From JAIQFL01 sp035295745 (GTDB lineage: Bacteria; Acidobacteriota; Terriglobia; Bryobacterales; Bryobacteraceae), in assembly GCA_035295745.1 (NCBI GenBank), contig DATGIL010000038.1, positions 65,600 through 129,599 of the forward strand: DNA of 64,000 bases, written 5' to 3'. Shown here piece by piece: positions 17,182 through 26,194 of this stretch. The notes beneath the pieces were generated by a model. That model saw nothing but the letters and a program-made list of their open reading frames with translations. It did not search any database and was not told where the DNA came from. Both the position numbers and the translations under genes were made by a program. Each line of letters opens with the position of its first letter. Within the stretch, counting starts at the first letter, position 1.

Positions 17182-18321
17182 ATGAACTTCGTAGCCATCC
17201 AAATGCTCGTCGGCGATCGCGCCAAGTATCTCGGCCTGATCTTCGCAGTCGCCTTCTCCACGTTTCTGATGTCGCATCAAAGCACCATCTTCGCCGGCAT
17301 CATGGATCGCACCACCAGCCAGATCAAAGACATCAAGGACGCCAACATCTGGGTGATGGATCGTAAAACGCAATACTTCGACGAAGTCAAAGCGCTCACG
17401 GATGACGACGTCTACCGCGTGCGCAGCGTCGCTGGTGTCGAGTGGGCCGTTCCATTGTTCAAAGGCCAACCTCGCGCGAAAGCCCTCGACGGCAATTTTC
17501 GTGTGGTCATCATGATGGGGGTCGACGATGCCTCTCTTGTCGGTGCGCCCCGCGACATGGTACTCGGTTCCGCCGAAGATTTGCGAAAGCCCGACGCAGT
17601 TTTGGTCGACCGGGTGGGCTACGAGTTCTTCTTTCCCAAGCAGCCCTACGAATTGGGCAAGACGCTGGAGCTCAACGACCGCCGCGTGACCATCGAGGGC
17701 ATCTTCAATTCGTCGGCGCCTTTTCAGAATTTGCCGATCTTCTATTCGCGCTATAGCCAGGCGCTGAACTATGTCGGCCGCGAGCGCAATCAACTGTCCT
17801 TCGTCCTTGCGAAAGCGCAGCCCGGCATCAGCGACGACGAACTCTGCCGCCGCATCGACGCAGCTACCGGACTCCACGCGGCAACTGGCAAGAGTTTCGG
17901 CTGGCAGACCATCCGTTACTACATTGCTCACACCGGCATCCCAGTGAATTTCGGAATCACCATCGCCATCGCGCTGGTAGTCGGCACCATCGTCGCGGGC
18001 CAGACCTTTTACATCTTCACGCTCGAGAATCTCAAGCAATTCGGCGCCCTCAAAGCCATCGGTGTCACCAACTGGCGCATCACGGGCATGATCTTGCTGC
18101 AGGCCCTGATGGTCGGCGCTATCGGCTACTCCCTCGGGATCGCCATGACCGCGACCTTCTTCGAAGTCACCAAAGCCAACCTGGACCTGAGGGGATTCGT
18201 TTTGTTCTGGCAGATCGCCGCCGGAACTGGAGCGGTAGTGCTGTTCATCGTCATGGCCGCAAGCCTGATGAGCATCCGCCGCGTGTTGGTGCTGGAACCC
18301 GCCGTCGTCTTCCGCGGGTAA
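17182..18321 (+). CDS. ABC exporter permease, FtsX/DevC type
   Basis: A 379-residue inner-membrane permease. The N-terminal transmembrane helix (YLGLIFAVAFSTFLMSHQS) is followed by a periplasmic domain (about residues 45-265). Three more helices lie in the C-terminal part (about 268-295, 318-345, 350-372), the MacB/DevC topology. The segment LENLKQFGALKAIGVTNWRI is the cytoplasmic coupling helix that touches the ATPase. A strong ribosome site (AGAAGGAGGGG) precedes ATG 17182. It is the first gene of a four-gene exporter operon controlled by the TetR operator just upstream. Substrate unknown. Confidence 0.88.
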   Translation: MNFVAIQMLVGDRAKYLGLIFAVAFSTFLMSHQSTIFAGIMDRTTSQIKDIKDANIWVMDRKTQYFDEVKALTDDDVYRVRSVAGVEWAVPLFKGQPRAKALDGNFRVVIMMGVDDASLVGAPRDMVLGSAEDLRKPDAVLVDRVGYEFFFPKQPYELGKTLELNDRRVTIEGIFNSSAPFQNLPIFYSRYSQALNYVGRERNQLSFVLAKAQPGISDDELCRRIDAATGLHAATGKSFGWQTIRYYIAHTGIPVNFGITIAIALVVGTIVAGQTFYIFTLENLKQFGALKAIGVTNWRITGMILLQALMVGAIGYSLGIAMTATFFEVTKANLDLRGFVLFWQIAAGTGAVVLFIVMAASLMSIRRVLVLEPAVVFRG

Positions 18322-18341
18322 TTTCTCACGGAGCTGTCATC

Positions 18342-19091
18342 ATGACTCATCATCTGGAAACCATGACTCATCCGGCGGTGGTCTGCCGCCGTGTCACCAA
18401 GGACTTCGGCGCGGGCGAAAATCAGGTGCGCGTGCTGCGCGGCGTAGATCTCGACGTACCGTTCGGCGAGATGTCTCTTTTGGTGGGGCCCAGCGGCTGC
18501 GGAAAGACCACGCTGCTTTCCGTAGTTGCCGGGCTGTTGAACGCCACCAGCGGCGCCGTGATGGTGCTCGGCGAGGAGGCCAGCCGCATGTCCGGCTCGC
18601 AGGCCATCGAGTTCCGCCGACGCAATATCGGATTCGTCTTCCAGCAGTACAATCTGCTGCCGGCGCTCACCGCCGCGGAAAACGCCGCCGTACCGCTCCT
18701 TGCCGCCGGAGTTCCCAAGAAAAAGGCAGTGGCCGCGGCATCCGAATTACTCAGCCAACTCGGGCTCGCCGAGCGGCTCCATGCCCTACCGTCCCAACTC
18801 TCCGGAGGCCAGCAGCAGCGCGTCGCCCTGGCCCGCGCACTAGTCCACGAGCCTCGGCTGGTGGTCTGCGATGAGCCCACCTCAGCGCTCGATCACGAAA
18901 CCGGCAACGCTGTGATGGAACTGCTCACCAAAGTCGCCGTGCGGCCCGACCGCGCCGTCGTGGTCGTGACCCACGATAGCCGCGTATTTCATTTTGCCGA
19001 CCGCATCGCCCACATGGACGACGGACGAATCGTCGAAACCCAGGCACCCAAAGCCGAGAGGCAAGAAGTCAATTTTGCAGGAGTGAACTGA
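18342..19091 (+). CDS. ABC exporter ATPase, MacB/LolD/DevA type
   Basis: A 249-residue nucleotide-binding subunit. Walker A is GPSGCGKTT (about residues 51-59), the Q-loop lies in FVFQQYNLLPALT, the signature is LSGGQQQR, Walker B is LVVCDEPTSALD, and the H-loop is VVVTHDSRV. It drives the adjacent FtsX/DevC-type permease. A second ATG eight codons in could also start it. Its stop codon overlaps the start of the membrane-fusion gene by one base, indicating translational coupling. Confidence 0.93.
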   Translation: MTHHLETMTHPAVVCRRVTKDFGAGENQVRVLRGVDLDVPFGEMSLLVGPSGCGKTTLLSVVAGLLNATSGAVMVLGEEASRMSGSQAIEFRRRNIGFVFQQYNLLPALTAAENAAVPLLAAGVPKKKAVAAASELLSQLGLAERLHALPSQLSGGQQQRVALARALVHEPRLVVCDEPTSALDHETGNAVMELLTKVAVRPDRAVVVVTHDSRVFHFADRIAHMDDGRIVETQAPKAERQEVNFAGVN

Positions 19092-20137
19092 TGATCAAAT
19101 ATGGACTACCCATCGTCGCGGCGATCGCCCTGACCTTCGCCATACTCAAGATTGTTCACAGCCAGCCGGTACACGCCAAGCTGCCGCCGCCCGACGCGCC
19201 TCCTTCGGCCGTCTACACCAACCAGGTGGGCGCCGTGGGTCTTGCGGAAGCGGAATCCGAGAACATCGCCATCAGTCTGCCCGTGCCCGGCCTTGTGACG
19301 CATGTCGACGTCAAGGCCGGCGACCGCGTCCGCAAAGGCGCGCGCCTCTTCTCGCTGGACGATCGCGACCTGCAAGCGGAACTTGCACTCCGCCAGAGTT
19401 CGCTCGCGCTCGCCGAAACCAAGTTCGAAAAGCTGGCGATGTCGCCGAGGCCCGAAGATCTGCCTCCCGCCGAAGCCAAAGTCCGCGAGGCCGAGCAGAT
19501 GTACCAGGACGCCGCCGTGCAGCTCAACCTCATGGAAAGCGTGCGCGACAAACGGGCTATTCGCGATGAAGACCTGCAGCGCCGCCGCCTCGCCGCCAAG
19601 GCCGCCGAAGCGCGCCTCGATCAAGCCAAGGCAGACCTCGCGCTCCTGAAGGCTGGCACCTGGAAGCCCGACCTCGATATCGCCCGTGCCGAAGTTGCCG
19701 AAGCGCAGCATCAGGTGGAGCGCGTGCAGGCCGATCTCTCCCGCCTCATCGTGACCGCGCCGATCGATGGCGAGATTCTGCAGTGCAAGGTACACCCCGG
19801 TGAATACGCCCAGGCCGGGCCGTTGGCACAGCCGCTGATCCTGATGGGCGCAACCGCGCGCCTCAACGTTCGTGCCGATATCGACGAGCAGGACGCCTGG
19901 CGCGTCAAGTCCGGCGCCACCGCCACGGCCAGCGTCCGCGGAAATGCCGGCCAGCATCTGCCCCTCCACTTCGTGCGCGTGGAACCGTACGTGATTCCGA
20001 AGCGGAACCTCACCGGCGATAGTACGGAGCGCGTCGACACGCGCGTGCTGCAAGTCATCTTCGCGCTCGATCGCGGCGCACCAGTCTATGCCGGCCAGCA
20101 ACTCGACGTCTTCATCCAAGCGGGGGGCCAGAAATGA
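19091..20137 (+). CDS. Membrane-fusion (HlyD/DevB-like) protein
   Basis: A 348-residue periplasmic adaptor linking the inner-membrane ABC unit to the outer-membrane channel. It has an N-terminal membrane anchor (LPIVAAIALTFAILKIV) and a lipoyl half-motif around VPGLVTHVDVKAGDRVRKG. A long alpha-helical hairpin (about residues 95-200) is rich in Ala, Glu, Arg and Lys. The returning lipoyl/beta-barrel domain begins ITAPIDGEIL-like as VTAPIDGEILQCKVHPGEYA. It overlaps the ATPase gene by one base and the OMF gene by four bases (ATGA). Confidence 0.92.
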   Translation: MIKYGLPIVAAIALTFAILKIVHSQPVHAKLPPPDAPPSAVYTNQVGAVGLAEAESENIAISLPVPGLVTHVDVKAGDRVRKGARLFSLDDRDLQAELALRQSSLALAETKFEKLAMSPRPEDLPPAEAKVREAEQMYQDAAVQLNLMESVRDKRAIRDEDLQRRRLAAKAAEARLDQAKADLALLKAGTWKPDLDIARAEVAEAQHQVERVQADLSRLIVTAPIDGEILQCKVHPGEYAQAGPLAQPLILMGATARLNVRADIDEQDAWRVKSGATATASVRGNAGQHLPLHFVRVEPYVIPKRNLTGDSTERVDTRVLQVIFALDRGAPVYAGQQLDVFIQAGGQK

Positions 20138-21540
20138 AGCGCATCTTCTCTCTAATGCTGGCGGGCGCGCTCTGTGGGGCCCCCGCGTCCTGGAGCGCTA
20201 CCGTCCCCGCGCAGTTCCATTCGCAAGCGCCCGGGGCCACGCTCGACCCGGCCATGGAGCAGTGGTGGAAGAGCTTCCACGATCCGGAGCTCGATTCGCT
20301 GATTGCGCGAGCCGTGCGCGCCAACATCGATCTCAAGATGGCGGCGTCCCGTTTGCTCGAAGCCAGAGCCGCGCGAGGCAGTGCCCGCGCCGATCTGCTG
20401 CCCTCCGTCGAGAGTGCGAACTCCCTGGAGCGCGTCCGCGGCGGCCTCACGCAAGGCATCTTCCGTCCCAATGCCGGAAGTCAGTCGTCGCTGCTCGCAC
20501 CTTTCGAGACCAACATCTTCCAGCAAGGCTTCGACGCAAGCTGGGAGATTGATCTCTTCGGCGGCAAGCGGCATGCGCTCGAGGCCGCAACGGCCGATGT
20601 CGCCGCCACTGAGGAGGCACGCCGCGATACGCTGGTCAGCCTGCTGGCCGAGGTCGCCCGCAATTACAGCGAGTTGCGCGGCACTCAGCGGCGCATTGAA
20701 ATTGCGCGTGGCAACATTCGCATCCAGGCCGACTCGCTCCACCTCACCAAGGTGCGCGCTGATGCCGGGCTAGGCACCGAACTCGACGTGGAACGCCAAG
20801 CCGCACAACTGGCGTCCACTGAAGCCATGGTGCCCGCATTGGAATCGGCGAGCCAGATGAGCATCCATCGCATCTCCGTGCTATTGGGTGAAGAACCCGG
20901 CACGCTCACCAGCGAACTCATCGCCGCTAAGCCGCTGCCGGCAACGCCACCCGTAGTACCTGTTGGACTCACGAGCGACCTCCTAAAGCGCCGCCCCGAC
21001 ATTCGTCGCGCGGACGCCGAGATCGCCGCGGCCAGCGCCCGCGTGGGCGTGGCCCACTCGGATTTCTTTCCGAAGATCACGCTCACTGGCTCGGCTGGCA
21101 GACAGGGCTCATCGTTCCCCGGCCTGACTTTGGGCGCCGGCAACTTTTTCGCCTTCGGCCCTGCGATCAAGCTGCCGATTTTCACGGGAGGCAAGCTCAA
21201 AGCTAACATGGCAGTGCAGAAACAGCGCCTGGAGCAGGCGCAGCTTACCTATCAGAACACCGTGCTGCACTCTCTGGAGGAGACCGAAAACGCACTCACC
21301 GCCTACGGGCGCGAGCAGGAACGCCGGGAACACCTGCAAGCCGCCGCGCAGTCCAGCCAGCTCGCGACGCAACTGGCCAACGAACTGTACGTTCGCGGCA
21401 TGTCCGACTTCCTCAGCGTCCTGGACGCGCAACGCCAACAACTCGCGATCGAAGACGACCTGGCACAGAGCGACACCACTGTCGTCACCAATCTGGTTGC
21501 TCTGTACAAAGCGCTCGGTGGCGGATGGAACGGGCAATAA
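20134..21540 (+). CDS. Outer-membrane efflux channel, NodT/OprM (TolC) family
   Basis: A 468-residue outer-membrane factor that completes the tripartite exporter. The signal peptide is about residues 1-22 (MKRIFSLMLAGALCGAPASW). The Cys at position 14 lacks a proper lipobox (-1 is Leu), so lipidation is doubtful. Two OEP repeats follow, with typical motifs PELDSLIARAVRANIDLKMA and QGFDASWEIDLFGGKR in the first half and LLKRRPDIRRADAEIAAA and GVAHSDFFPKITLTGSAG in the second. A four-base overlap with the membrane-fusion gene shows that it is in the same operon. Confidence 0.93.
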   Translation: MKRIFSLMLAGALCGAPASWSATVPAQFHSQAPGATLDPAMEQWWKSFHDPELDSLIARAVRANIDLKMAASRLLEARAARGSARADLLPSVESANSLERVRGGLTQGIFRPNAGSQSSLLAPFETNIFQQGFDASWEIDLFGGKRHALEAATADVAATEEARRDTLVSLLAEVARNYSELRGTQRRIEIARGNIRIQADSLHLTKVRADAGLGTELDVERQAAQLASTEAMVPALESASQMSIHRISVLLGEEPGTLTSELIAAKPLPATPPVVPVGLTSDLLKRRPDIRRADAEIAAASARVGVAHSDFFPKITLTGSAGRQGSSFPGLTLGAGNFFAFGPAIKLPIFTGGKLKANMAVQKQRLEQAQLTYQNTVLHSLEETENALTAYGREQERREHLQAAAQSSQLATQLANELYVRGMSDFLSVLDAQRQQLAIEDDLAQSDTTVVTNLVALYKALGGGWNGQ

Positions 21541-21547
21541 TCTCGCC

Positions 21548-21610
21548 GTGGCGCAAAGACTCCTCTTTGCCGCGTCGAGACTCCTCTCTACGCTTTTCGG
21601 GCCTCCACCA
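21548..21610 (+). repeat. Dispersed double-hairpin element, copy B
   Basis: Starts GTGGCGCAAAGACTCCTC eight bases after the OMF stop codon. Hairpin 1 pairs GCAAAGA/TCTTTGC around CTCC. Hairpin 2 pairs GCGTCGAGA with TCTCTACGC (one mismatch) and is followed by TTTT. The conserved part ends at CCACCA. Weaker similarity to copy C continues into the following bases (CACGAAGTG). It lies between convergent genes. Confidence 0.85.
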
Positions 21611-21701
21611 GCGCTGTCGCACGAAGTGATTTCGATTCTGCAGCGGTGCTCCCGTGACCGTCTGGGCCAGCCAAAATATCCGCTGGCCCACGCCAACTGT
21701 C

Positions 21702-22352
21702 CTAACTGATCACGCCCTTGCGAATCGCATAGAGAATCAGCTCGGCGCCACTGTGCAGATTGAGCTTCTGGAAGATATTGCTGCGATGCGTCTCCACCGT
21801 ATACAAGCTCAAATTCAAAATATTCGCGACGTCCTTGTTATTCTTTCCCTCGGCGAGCAACTGCAGCACTTCTCGCTCCCGGGTGGTGAGCAGTTCGTAG
21901 CTGTCTTCTACCTGGCGCTCCTGCATTTGCCGCATGTAGTCCTCCACCAGCATCTTGCTGATCGCCGGACTAAAGAACGCCTTGCCCTCGCTGACAGCCT
22001 TCACTGCGTTGATGAGATCGTATTCTGCCGAGTCTTTGAGCAGATAGGCGCGCGCCCCAGCCTTGAGCGCCTTCAATACGTAGCTCTCGTCCGCATGCAT
22101 GCTGAGGAACACGATGGCTGTCTGCGGCAGTTTGCCCGCGATCTGGCGTGCCGCTTCGATCCCATTCAAAATCGGCATCGCCACGTCGATCACGATGACG
22201 TCGGGCTTATGCGTTTCGGCCAGCGCAACGGTCTCGCGCCCATCGGCCGCATCCGCCACCACCACGAAGCCAGGCTGATTCTCCAGCAGCAGCCGCAATC
22301 CCTTCCGCACCACCGTGTGATCGTCCGCCAGCAGGATCCGAATCGTCTTCAC
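21702..22352 (-). CDS. NarL/FixJ-type response regulator
   Basis: A 216-residue DNA-binding response regulator. The receiver domain (residues 5-120) has acidic pair Asp10/Asp11, phospho-acceptor Asp56 in VIVIDVAMP, and the Lys in YLLKDS. The C-terminal LuxR-type HTH (about 150-212) reads LTTREREVLQLLAEGKNNKD and VETHRSNIFQKLN. Its start overlaps the end of the upstream histidine kinase gene by four bases, so the two form a transcriptionally and probably translationally coupled pair. Target genes are not evident. Confidence 0.95.
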   Translation of the reverse strand: MKTIRILLADDHTVVRKGLRLLLENQPGFVVVADAADGRETVALAETHKPDVIVIDVAMPILNGIEAARQIAGKLPQTAIVFLSMHADESYVLKALKAGARAYLLKDSAEYDLINAVKAVSEGKAFFSPAISKMLVEDYMRQMQERQVEDSYELLTTREREVLQLLAEGKNNKDVANILNLSLYTVETHRSNIFQKLNLHSGAELILYAIRKGVIS

Positions 22353-23758
22353 GCAGACTCCCGAGCCGTCGACAACACGTGCTGTGGTTGGGCGAGCGGC
22401 AGTGTGACAGTCAACTCGGTGCCATGGCCTGGTTCCGATTCCACATTGAAGCTGCCACCCAGATAACTCACCCTCTCCTGCATGCCCAGCAGCCCCATAC
22501 CCCGCTCCTGTTGCGCATGAAAGCCCTTGCCGTCATCTCGAATCGAAAGAAACAATGCATCCGCCTCCTGCCGCACCGTCACCGTCACATCGCGCGCGTC
22601 GGCATGCTTCACGATATTGTGAAGCGCCTCTTGCACGATGCGGTAGATACAAGTCTTGTGTTCCTCCGGTAATTCTTCGGATACCTGTTCCGCGGCCACC
22701 TTCACCCACACACCGCTACGCCGGGAGACCTCGCGCGCCTGCCACTGCAGCGCCGGCACCAGTCCGAGATCGTCCAGCATCGACGGCCGTAGCAGCAGCG
22801 CCATATTTCGTACGACGCGAATCGAATTCTCGATCAGCTTCTTGATCTCGTCCGCCTTGGCGGCGACACTCTCCGTCTCCTTCATGCGAATCAGCGTCGA
22901 GAGATTAGCCATCTCCACCAGCACGCCGGTCAGCGACTGCCCCACTTCGTCGTGCAGCTCGCGCGAAATCGAGCGGCGCTCCTCCTCCTGCGCCTGCACC
23001 AGCCGCGCTGAGAGTTCTTTCAACTCCGCCCGAGCATCTGAAATCTCCTGGTAGCGTTCCGCCGTCTCGGCTTCCAGCCGCTCAATTTTGCGAATGCTGA
23101 ACGCCGCGAGCATCAGGCCGAGCCCGATCGTCAATCCAATGGTGATGATGAGGCGTCGCCGCGATTGGTGAAAGGTCGCTTCCATCTTGAGCTTTCCGGA
23201 GTTCAACTGTGACTCGTTGATCGCTCCGATCTGGCCGGCGATTCCGAGCATCGATTGCCGCCGCGGAGAAACTTCGTCGCGCAAAAAGGCGTAGCCGTCG
23301 CGGCGGCGTTGTTCCGCGGTCCACCGGAACACCGGCTCGAGCACCTTCCAGTAATCCGATAGCTCGCCGGTGAGCACGCGAAAAGGCTGTGCTTCTTGCG
23401 AATTGAGCAATGCCCGGTATTGCTCCAGCGCCGAATCCATATCACTACGCGTCTCCAACAGCGTGTAGCGATGGCCTTCCGCCTTACCGCTCTCGGGCTC
23501 GAGCAGATAATCCCTCACGTAAGTGCCCGAGACGTAGACGTCAGCCCGAATCCGTTCGAGGACTTGTGTGCGCAGAAGGAAGTCCTCGCGAATCGAATCG
23601 TTCGAGGTCTGAATCTGTTCGAGCGCCTGAATCCCGTCCACTCCAGCTAAGGCCATCAGCAGCAGCACACCGCCGAATCCGGCCATGAGCGCATGACGGC
23701 TGTTCACTACCAGCGGCCCATTGCGCCGTGGCTTGGACGAGTCTCGCGACGGGATCAC
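22349..23758 (-). CDS. Membrane sensor histidine kinase (HisKA_3/NarX type)
   Basis: A 469-residue kinase. A first transmembrane helix (about residues 22-43) and a second (about 203-221) enclose an all-helical periplasmic sensor of CHASE3/4HB type. A short coiled segment leads to the HisKA_3 dimerisation box with His269 in SISRELHDEVGQSLTGVL. The HATPase_c domain has DDGKGF and GMGLLGMQERV. GTG 23758 is the start. It phosphorylates the coupled NarL-type regulator. The ligand is unknown. The divergent neighbour is the bicupin gene, 87 bases away, which may be a target. Confidence 0.93.
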   Translation of the reverse strand: MIPSRDSSKPRRNGPLVVNSRHALMAGFGGVLLLMALAGVDGIQALEQIQTSNDSIREDFLLRTQVLERIRADVYVSGTYVRDYLLEPESGKAEGHRYTLLETRSDMDSALEQYRALLNSQEAQPFRVLTGELSDYWKVLEPVFRWTAEQRRRDGYAFLRDEVSPRRQSMLGIAGQIGAINESQLNSGKLKMEATFHQSRRRLIITIGLTIGLGLMLAAFSIRKIERLEAETAERYQEISDARAELKELSARLVQAQEEERRSISRELHDEVGQSLTGVLVEMANLSTLIRMKETESVAAKADEIKKLIENSIRVVRNMALLLRPSMLDDLGLVPALQWQAREVSRRSGVWVKVAAEQVSEELPEEHKTCIYRIVQEALHNIVKHADARDVTVTVRQEADALFLSIRDDGKGFHAQQERGMGLLGMQERVSYLGGSFNVESEPGHGTELTVTLPLAQPQHVLSTARESA

Positions 23759-23845
23759 TTCCTTATATCCTATCGCGCGGCATCAACGGTTGTTTTCGCA
23801 CCGTGATCGGTGTTATATCTCAGAAACACTCCATTGAGGGAATGC

Positions 23846-24997
23846 ATGTCAGAAGAGACGAAACACGTGAAAACCGAAGGTATGAGCAGGCGCAGCATAT
23901 TTGGAGCGATGGCGTTGGCCTCTGCGGCAGCGGCCACCCCCGCCAACGCAGCGCCCGCTGAAACCAAGTTCGAGCCCTTGCCGACCTTCAAATTCGATAT
24001 CGAGAACCAGACTGGCTGGCAAGGTCCCGCTGGATCCGCCAAGGAAGCGACCGTCGCCGAGTTCCCGATTTCCCAGAGCATCGCCGGCGTCTCCATGCGC
24101 CTGAAGCCTGGCGCCATGCGCGAACTGCACTGGCACTCGTTGGCCGCCGAATGGGCCTACATGCTCGAAGGCACTTGCCGCGGCACCGTGATCACACCTA
24201 CCGGACAGGCGGAAATCGCCGATTTCGGCCCAGGCGACACTTGGTATTTTCCTCGCGGACATGGCCACGCTCTGCAAGCCACCAGTCCCAACGGATGCCA
24301 CTTCCTGCTGGGCTTCGATAATGGTCACTTCTCGGAGTTCGGAACCTTCAGCATCACCGACTGGATCGCGACGGCCCCGCCCAACGTTGTGGCGCGCAGT
24401 CTGGGAGTCCCCGTTTCCGCGATCTCGCAATTCCCGAAGAAGGAGGTCTACATCGGACCGGGCAGAATGCCGCCGGCGACCGAGACTCTTCGTAACGCGG
24501 AGTTGCAGCCCAACCAGTTTTCGCACAAATACCGCCTCGATCATCAGCCTCCGCGACAATTCCCCGGCGGCCTCGAATACATGGTCTCGTCCAAGGAGTT
24601 TCCGATCCAGACCACGCTCACGGCCGTTCGCATGGATCTGCAACCGGGAGCATTGCGTGAGCTCCATTGGCATCCGCACGCCGATGAGTGGCAGTACTAC
24701 GTTCGCGGCAAGGCACGCGTGGGTATCTTCGGATCGCACGGCCGCGTGAGAACAGAAGAGTTTGGACCCGGTCACGTGGGCTTCGTTCAGCAAGGCTACG
24801 GCCACTACATCGAGCAGATTGGCGACGAGCCAACCGAACTGCTGATCCTGTTCAATAGCGGCGAGTATCAGGAGATTTCACTTTCCAATTGGCTCGGCGG
24901 AAACCCGAGCACGCTTCTCGAGGACAATTTCGGCATCCCGAAAAGTCTCGCCGATCAACTGCCGCGCAAAGAACGCGGCATTCTCGGAAAAGCGTAG
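23846..24997 (+). CDS. Tat-exported bicupin, oxalate decarboxylase family
   Basis: A 383-residue bicupin likely converting oxalate to formate and CO2 outside the cytoplasm. The Tat signal SRRSIFGAMALASAAAA (about residues 14-30) would export a folded Mn enzyme. Each cupin has the metal ligands: His95, His97, Glu102, His141 in the first, and His274, His276, Glu281, His320 in the second (RELHWH and EW in both). The lid that in Bacillus OxdC reads SENST is SEFGT here (163-167). The proton-transfer Glu is kept, favouring decarboxylase over oxidase. GAGGG precedes ATG 23846. Confidence 0.87.
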   Translation: MSEETKHVKTEGMSRRSIFGAMALASAAAATPANAAPAETKFEPLPTFKFDIENQTGWQGPAGSAKEATVAEFPISQSIAGVSMRLKPGAMRELHWHSLAAEWAYMLEGTCRGTVITPTGQAEIADFGPGDTWYFPRGHGHALQATSPNGCHFLLGFDNGHFSEFGTFSITDWIATAPPNVVARSLGVPVSAISQFPKKEVYIGPGRMPPATETLRNAELQPNQFSHKYRLDHQPPRQFPGGLEYMVSSKEFPIQTTLTAVRMDLQPGALRELHWHPHADEWQYYVRGKARVGIFGSHGRVRTEEFGPGHVGFVQQGYGHYIEQIGDEPTELLILFNSGEYQEISLSNWLGGNPSTLLEDNFGIPKSLADQLPRKERGILGKA

Positions 24998-24999
24998 AC

Positions 25000-25189
25000 G
25001 TGGCGCAAAGACTTTTCTTTGCCGCGTCGACACTCCTCTCGACGCTTTTCGGACGTGCACTAATACCAGTGCCACGAAGTGGACGCCGATGCCGCATCAC
25101 CGGAACTTTTTGCGTCTCCGAAAGACCTGTGCAAGTTCGCAAGGCGTCCCGATGAGTCAGGACGTTGCAGAGAAGAGTTTCGGCGCCAT
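25000..25189 (+). repeat. Dispersed double-hairpin element, copy C (full length, 190 bp)
   Basis: Starts GTGGCGCAAAGACTTTTC two bases after the bicupin stop codon and ends with an inverted version of its start (GAAGAGTTTCGGCGCCAT). Hairpin 1 is GCAAAGA/TCTTTGC. Hairpin 2 is GCGTCGA/TCGACGC followed by TTTT. The 3' half contains the GGCGTCCCGATGAGTC segment shared with copy A. It ends 37 bases before the acyltransferase start. Confidence 0.9.
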
Positions 25190-25225
25190 GTCGCGGCCCT
25201 TTCAATCTAGTTACAATCCTGGGTG

Positions 25226-26164
25226 ATGCGCCGGCGCTCTCCCTTTCGCAATCGATTGGAATACACGCTCGCACTTTTCGCCCTAAAATCGCTGGAACTC
25301 ACTCCCTTACCCCTGTCGAATTGGCTGGCCCGTCGCTACGCGAACCTGCTGGACCACACCATCCCCCGCTTGCGGCGTGTCGCGTATCGAAACCTTTCCG
25401 TAGCCCTACCAGATGCCGATCCCGTCGCGATCGTCGACGGCGTATTTCGTTCCATCGCCCGCACACTGGTAGCCTTCGCCAAGTTTCCCTCCATCGGCAA
25501 ACACAACGTGGAGCGCTGGATCCGCTGCGAAGGCGGTGAGTACTTCGAGGACGCGCTTCGCCGGGGGAAGGGCGTCCTTTTTGCCACCGCCCACCTGGGC
25601 AATTGGGAACTGAGCGCCTATGCCCACGCACTGCTCCGCTCACCGATGAACGTGGTGGTGCGCCCGCTCGACAACCCGCTGATCGACCGCCTCGTGGAGA
25701 GGCGTCGTGCGCTCTCGGGAAATCGTCCCATTTTCAAAAAGGATTTCGCCCGCGCCATTCTGAAATCCCTTTCCGCCAACCAGGCGGTGGGGATTCTGAT
25801 CGACCAGAATACCGCCCCCGATACCAGCGGCTCTTCGACCTTCGTCGACTTCTTTGGCATCCCGGCTTCGGCCGGCACCGGATTCGCTAAACTCGCTGCC
25901 CATAGCCGCGCGGAGGTGATCCCCGGCTACGCACTCTGGTCTGACTCGGAGCGGCGCTATGTGCTTCGCTTCTACCCGCCCGTCCCGATCACTGGCGATG
26001 CTCACCGGGACACTCAGGCACTGCAGAGTCAGCTCGAAGGAGTCATTCGCGCGTACCCCGATCAATGGCTGTGGATTCATCGGCGCTGGAAAACCAGGCC
26101 ACCCGGGGAGCCCTCCTTGTATGAAACTACACCTGCGCGTGGTGGCTCGTCGCTATCACTGTAG
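25226..26164 (+). CDS. Lysophospholipid/lipid A-type acyltransferase (LpxL/HtrB family)
   Basis: A 312-residue membrane-associated acyltransferase related to the late lipid A acyltransferases. An N-terminal hydrophobic anchor (about residues 14-28) is followed by the HX4E catalytic motif HLGNWE (His123, Glu128). The later GILIDQNTAPDTSG and FFGIPASAGTG segments form the acceptor/acyl pocket. The length is typical. ATG 25226 is preferred to the overlapping GTG 25223. No lipid A genes are nearby, so the acyl acceptor (lipid A, ornithine lipid or another) is open. Confidence 0.85.
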   Translation: MRRRSPFRNRLEYTLALFALKSLELTPLPLSNWLARRYANLLDHTIPRLRRVAYRNLSVALPDADPVAIVDGVFRSIARTLVAFAKFPSIGKHNVERWIRCEGGEYFEDALRRGKGVLFATAHLGNWELSAYAHALLRSPMNVVVRPLDNPLIDRLVERRRALSGNRPIFKKDFARAILKSLSANQAVGILIDQNTAPDTSGSSTFVDFFGIPASAGTGFAKLAAHSRAEVIPGYALWSDSERRYVLRFYPPVPITGDAHRDTQALQSQLEGVIRAYPDQWLWIHRRWKTRPPGEPSLYETTPARGGSSLSL

Positions 26165-26194
26165 TATTCTGTAGCGGGAACCCCTTCGCGCTCG

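Noticed and set aside
19106..20119. 337-codon minus-strand frame
   Set aside because: Shadow of the membrane-fusion protein gene, which has clear lipoyl and hairpin motifs and overlaps its operon neighbours.
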